From assembly GCA_003024985.2 (NCBI GenBank), contig PXIH01S0032877.1: a DNA stretch of 10,122 bases. One strand, written 5' to 3'. Under the pieces are notes generated by a model. It was not told the origin of the DNA. It did no database searches and saw nothing but the letters and a program-made list of their open reading frames with translations. Below, in pieces: positions 7,736 through 10,122 of the stretch. This DNA is from Euperipatoides rowelli. Taxonomy: Eukaryota; Onychophora; Udeonychophora; Euonychophora; Peripatopsidae. The first letter of the stretch is position 1, and every line of letters starts with the position of its first letter. Made by a program: the position numbers and the translations under genes.

Positions 7736-7745
7736 CCCAGCCCTG
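7729..7745 (-). repeat. Right terminal inverted repeat of the old hAT element
   Basis: TATCTTGCCCAGCCCTG is the reverse complement of CAGGGCTGGGCAAGATA. This is a terminal sequence style well known among animal hAT elements, with CAG at the outermost bases. It lies about 390 bases after the transposase stop codon in the expected orientation. The next 8 bases, CTTGGCGG (7746-7753), would be the target-site duplication, but no left partner was found. Confidence 0.7.
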
Positions 7746-8745
7746 CTTGGCGGTACAGTGCATTTAATACATAGTAGGAATTAGGATTAGGGTGAAGGTT
7801 AGGCCTGCAAATAAAATATTAAAAAAAACGCTGCATATCCATTTTTTCTTAAATGAGTTCTATACTTCTGCTATCCATTTTAGTAAATCATGCTTTGCCA
7901 AGGAGTTAGCTGGGTCGGCTAGTAGACTCTAGTCTTCTTTTTATTTTTATAAGATAGTTTACATCACAGCTAAACACTAAACAGCTCAGAAGTCTGAGGA
8001 CTTGATATAAACGTTATTGATATGCCACAAACTTATGTAAATTTGTAATTACATCTATACTAGTGCAGTATTTTTAATGTATTATTCTGATCATGAATAA
8101 TTTACAATGTTTTAATATGTATTATTTATTCATTATTCTGTAGTTACTGATTACAGTTGTCATCTATTCTTGAGTTTGCAAAAATTAATATATTTCATTT
8201 TGTTTAATGCGTTGAATTGAACAATATTCGGTGCCAGAAGAAAATTATTTAAAAGTATAGTTGATCATTAGCCTATATTTTTTTTTTATTCTGTTTTTAA
8301 ATGAAATGAATATATTAAATATCTGTTAGTTTTAATAGTTAGTTAAAGTAATGAATGGAACAAAATTTTCTTCAATGATGCTATCAATAAAATGCCCTCC
8401 CCCCTCCTCCTAATTAAACATATTAGCCTAAATAATTTATCTGAAGCAATTTTACTAAATTTTTAATTAAGACAAGATCTGGTTTAAATTTGATTGTCAT
8501 ATTTTTTTTTTTTATCCATATTTAATGAAACCTTTAATAAATTACAATACTATTTCACCTTTTAAACATATTCTGAATTCCGTTTATTTCCTTCATTGGC
8601 GTTAATTTTAGACATATTTAAATTAACATATTTGTATCATACTTAAAATATTGGATTTTAAAAAAATAAATAATTTTTCTTTTTAAAAAAATTAAAATTT
8701 GAAATACTACTCCGTTTTCAAAGTTAGAATATTCCTATCCAAAAT
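7746..8745. other. AT-rich flank with a fragment resembling the 1718-1938 MITE interior
   Basis: No coding region was recognised. At about 7775-7830 the sequence AGGATTAGGGTGAAGGTTAGG followed by AAATAAAATATTAAA resembles the interior of the MITE at 1718-1938 (TTAGGGTT motifs, then AATAAAATATTAAAA). A second decayed copy is possible, though no inverted ends were identified. CTGCATATCCATTTT and CTGCTATCCATTTT form a short direct repeat (7832 and 7868). The remainder to 8745 is AT-rich with a C/T-rich tract at 8395-8411. Confidence 0.45.
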
Positions 8746-8758
8746 AATGATAATTAGC

Positions 8759-8957
8759 CCTTCGGGGTTAGCTGTGGGCGGCGAAACGCACGTTATTGTA
8801 ATGCTCCGGCCAGGATGCGAGGCTGGTGGAAGGTGATTATTTGTAAAAAAAACGTTTTTTTCCTGCATAATTATAGTTGGATGGCATTGTATGTAAAGTA
8901 TTATTGACTTGATGCTGTGAATTGTGAATAAATTTTTTTTTTAAAAAAAAAAAAAAG
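8759..8957 (+). mobile_element. Short retroposed element, family unassigned
   Basis: A segment of about 170 bases plus an A-rich tail, flanked by a perfect 13-bp duplication AATGATAATTAGC (8746-8758 and 8958-8970). The first 80 bases are strikingly G+C-rich for this window (GTGGGCGGCGAAACG, CTCCGGCCAGGATGCGAGGC). AATAAA lies at 8927-8932, just before the T/A-rich tail (8933-8956). The structure is that of target-primed reverse transcription. I do not see a convincing box A/box B pair, and the body does not match the SINE family at 1060, 3132 and 9501. A 5'-truncated LINE 3' end, a different SINE or a processed transcript are all possible. Confidence 0.7.
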
Positions 8958-8970
8958 AATGATAATTAGC

Positions 8971-9483
8971 TTAAAAATTGTTTAAAGTTTAAATCTTTAA
9001 ATAACCATTTTTTTATAGAAAACTACATTAATTTCTAATAGTGCATAATTTTAGGTTTGTTAATTAGTACATTATCTTTATTTATAAGTAGTAGAACATA
9101 TTAAACGTTTCTGGCGATAATTCAATTACATCAGCTGCCATCTTGGAAAAATGGTTGCCAAAATCTTTCTTTTGTGTGTGTGTGTGATTTAGTAATGGCA
9201 GGCTGGAGGGGGAAATGGCTCTGAACAATATAAGTGCATGTTTCAAAAGTTAATCTCAAAACTGGTTCTAAACGACTTACAGTATACTAGCAAATAAGCC
9301 GTTGCACGGGCATCAACCATTTTTTTTTTTAAGTTTCTAAAAGTAGTTCCCATGCCGAGCGTAGATGGAGCTGTTACTGTCTTTGGAACACGATCATACT
9401 GCAATAGGGTTATAGATAGATTATTTCATCAGTTTTCCTGCTTGATGTTAAAAGATTTCTCCTGCTTATTTCCTTAAAAACAA
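8971..9483. other. AT-rich noncoding stretch with small repeats
   Basis: No gene was recognised. It contains a short (TG)7 microsatellite at 9173-9186 and a possible dispersed repeat fragment at 9283-9420. The rest is AT-rich, apart from a short A/G-rich tract near 9205. Confidence 0.5.
9283..9420. repeat. Possible dispersed repeat fragment
   Basis: ACTAGCAAATAAGCCGTTGCACGGGC begins this segment (split here as ACTAGCAAATAAG and CCGTTGCACGGGC), with CCGT/ACGG able to pair. A 'tactagc...cccg...cgggc' pattern is familiar to me from the ends of dispersed repeats in several animal genomes. The segment closes with GTTATAGATAGAT, a microsatellite-like run. I cannot assign a family. Both edges are approximate. 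Confidence 0.3.
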
Positions 9484-9500
9484 TTTTCACATATTCTGTC

Positions 9501-9767
9501 CTGACATCGTGGTCCAGCCAGTAGCGATGCTGACTGAATCTGTGTCGACATATACTGGGTTTAGCACAGGTTCTCATCCCAGCTGAGCGGATTATGGAAC
9601 GCGGTGTTTTCACCTTGCTAGGGTTTTTTAACCAAGAACACCGGCTCAGAAAAGGAACCTGGTATCTAATTTACTCTAGAATACTCTCTCGTATAATTAA
9701 TTATATTAAAATTAAAAAATGGATTTACTGTTGAATAACGGGAAATTTATTTAAAAAAAAAATTTTT
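9501..9767 (+). mobile_element. tRNA-derived SINE, copy 3
   Basis: Same family as 1060 and 3132, flanked by a perfect 17-bp duplication TTTTCACATATTCTGTC (9484-9500 and 9768-9784). Its promoter is the best preserved of the three: box A-like TGGTCCAGCCAGTAGCG (9510-9526) and box B GGTTCTCATCC (9569-9579). The central block reads TTTTCACCTTGCTAGGG and then AACACCGGCTC before GGAACCTGG. The 3' hairpin (9724-9732 with 9737-9745, one A-G mismatch, 4-base loop) is followed by ATTTATTT and an A run; the T-run at 9763-9770 belongs to the duplicated flank or tail slippage. An apparent minus-strand reading frame across the left junction is not a gene. Confidence 0.9.
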
Positions 9768-9784
9768 TTTTCACATATTCTGTC

Positions 9785-10122
9785 GCTACGATTGTCAAAA
9801 AAAAAAAATGTTAGCCATTCTGGGGGTAGAGTGTCTGTCGACAGAATAGAGAAAATAGCGAAATGATTAGGAATCAGGTATTCGCCAGGAAGATTGCCAA
9901 CGTCAATCATTAACGCTAATTAGTAGAACATATTGGATTAAAAAAAATTCAACAGACTTAACAATTTCTTGAATAAGCATAACAGTACTAATTTATAACG
10001 TAATTATTATTAGTAGGAATTGCTATATACTAATTAAAATAGCATGTTCCGAAGCCAGTAACAGCGCCAACTAATGGGCTTATTCAAAACTTATTTCTCT
10101 CACTCTTAGATCACTGTGATAC
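9785..10122. other. Noncoding right edge
   Basis: No gene, RNA or element end was recognised. The only local features are an A run at 9797-9808 and a 12-base palindrome TCTGTCGACAGA at 9834-9845. The minus-strand open frame here is low-complexity and has no recognisable domain. Confidence 0.5.

Larger units (their letters stand above)
1420..7745 (+). mobile_element. Decayed autonomous hAT transposon (left end not found)
   Basis: This DNA transposon relic carries a multi-exon hAT transposase pseudogene in plus orientation and a right terminus ending in CCCAGCCCTG at 7745. The reverse complement of that terminus, CAGGGCTGGGCAAGATA, matches the terminal repeat style of many animal hAT elements. 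The left boundary given is only the first possible start codon near the BED-finger exon; the real end may lie further left, possibly outside the window. I found no copy of the terminal repeat, or of the following 8 bases CTTGGCGG, upstream. Insertions inside it include a MITE (about 1718-1938), a nested hAT pair with a SINE (2082-3567) and a block containing LINE sequence (5542-6490). The element cannot be active: every transposase exon carries stops or frameshifts or is interrupted. Confidence 0.8.

Noticed and set aside
9410-9613. Minus-strand open frame
   Set aside because: It crosses the left junction and tRNA-like head of SINE copy 3, and has no domain of its own.
9725-9910. Minus-strand open frame
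   Set aside because: It starts in flanking DNA and runs through the SINE tail and A/T homopolymers, with no recognisable motif.

Overview
This window looks like AT-rich (roughly 30% G+C by eye) nuclear DNA from an animal. It holds no intact protein-coding gene and no rRNA, tRNA or CRISPR array. The evidence for a metazoan origin is spliced transposase exons with GT/GC-AG introns, tRNA-headed SINEs with A-tails and target-site duplications, hAT terminal repeats and a LINE ORF2 tail. Three isolated N bases (3487, 5790, 6111) suggest a draft assembly. I cannot name the species. The transposase resembles BED-finger hAT proteins common in fish and invertebrates, and that does not decide the lineage.

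The backbone is one old, decayed autonomous hAT transposon running from about 1420 (or further left) to 7745. Its transposase can be followed exon by exon: a BED zinc finger (1485-1598), then blocks at 4380-4635, 4727-4904, 5018-5541 and 6491-7358, ending in the hAT C-terminal dimerisation region. Stop codons and frameshifts occur throughout. The right end carries a hAT-like terminal repeat (7729-7745) preceded by a tandem 30-bp palindromic array (about 7584-7735). I could not find the left terminus.

This element has been used as a landing site. A MITE lies at about 1718-1938. A second hAT family (TIR starting CAGTGATGGGCAAAC) is inserted in the long first intron at 2082-3567 with an 8-bp duplication GTCTAAAT. 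It contains a shorter relative at 2267-2477 with its own duplication TTCTAGAA, and a SINE at 3132-3411. A stretch of about 950 bp splits the transposase exon at 5542-6490 and includes the C-terminal end of a LINE ORF2.

Three SINEs of one family (1060-1351, 3132-3411, 9501-9767), each with a clear target-site duplication, share a tRNA-like head, a central block and a 3' hairpin just before the A-tail. A further short retroposed sequence with a perfect 13-bp duplication sits at 8759-8957. The remaining stretches (1-1044, 3576-4379, most of 7746-8745, 8971-9483, 9785-10122) are AT-rich noncoding DNA with small repeat fragments. I found no new gene system. The interest lies in the layered transposon history and a few sequence oddities.
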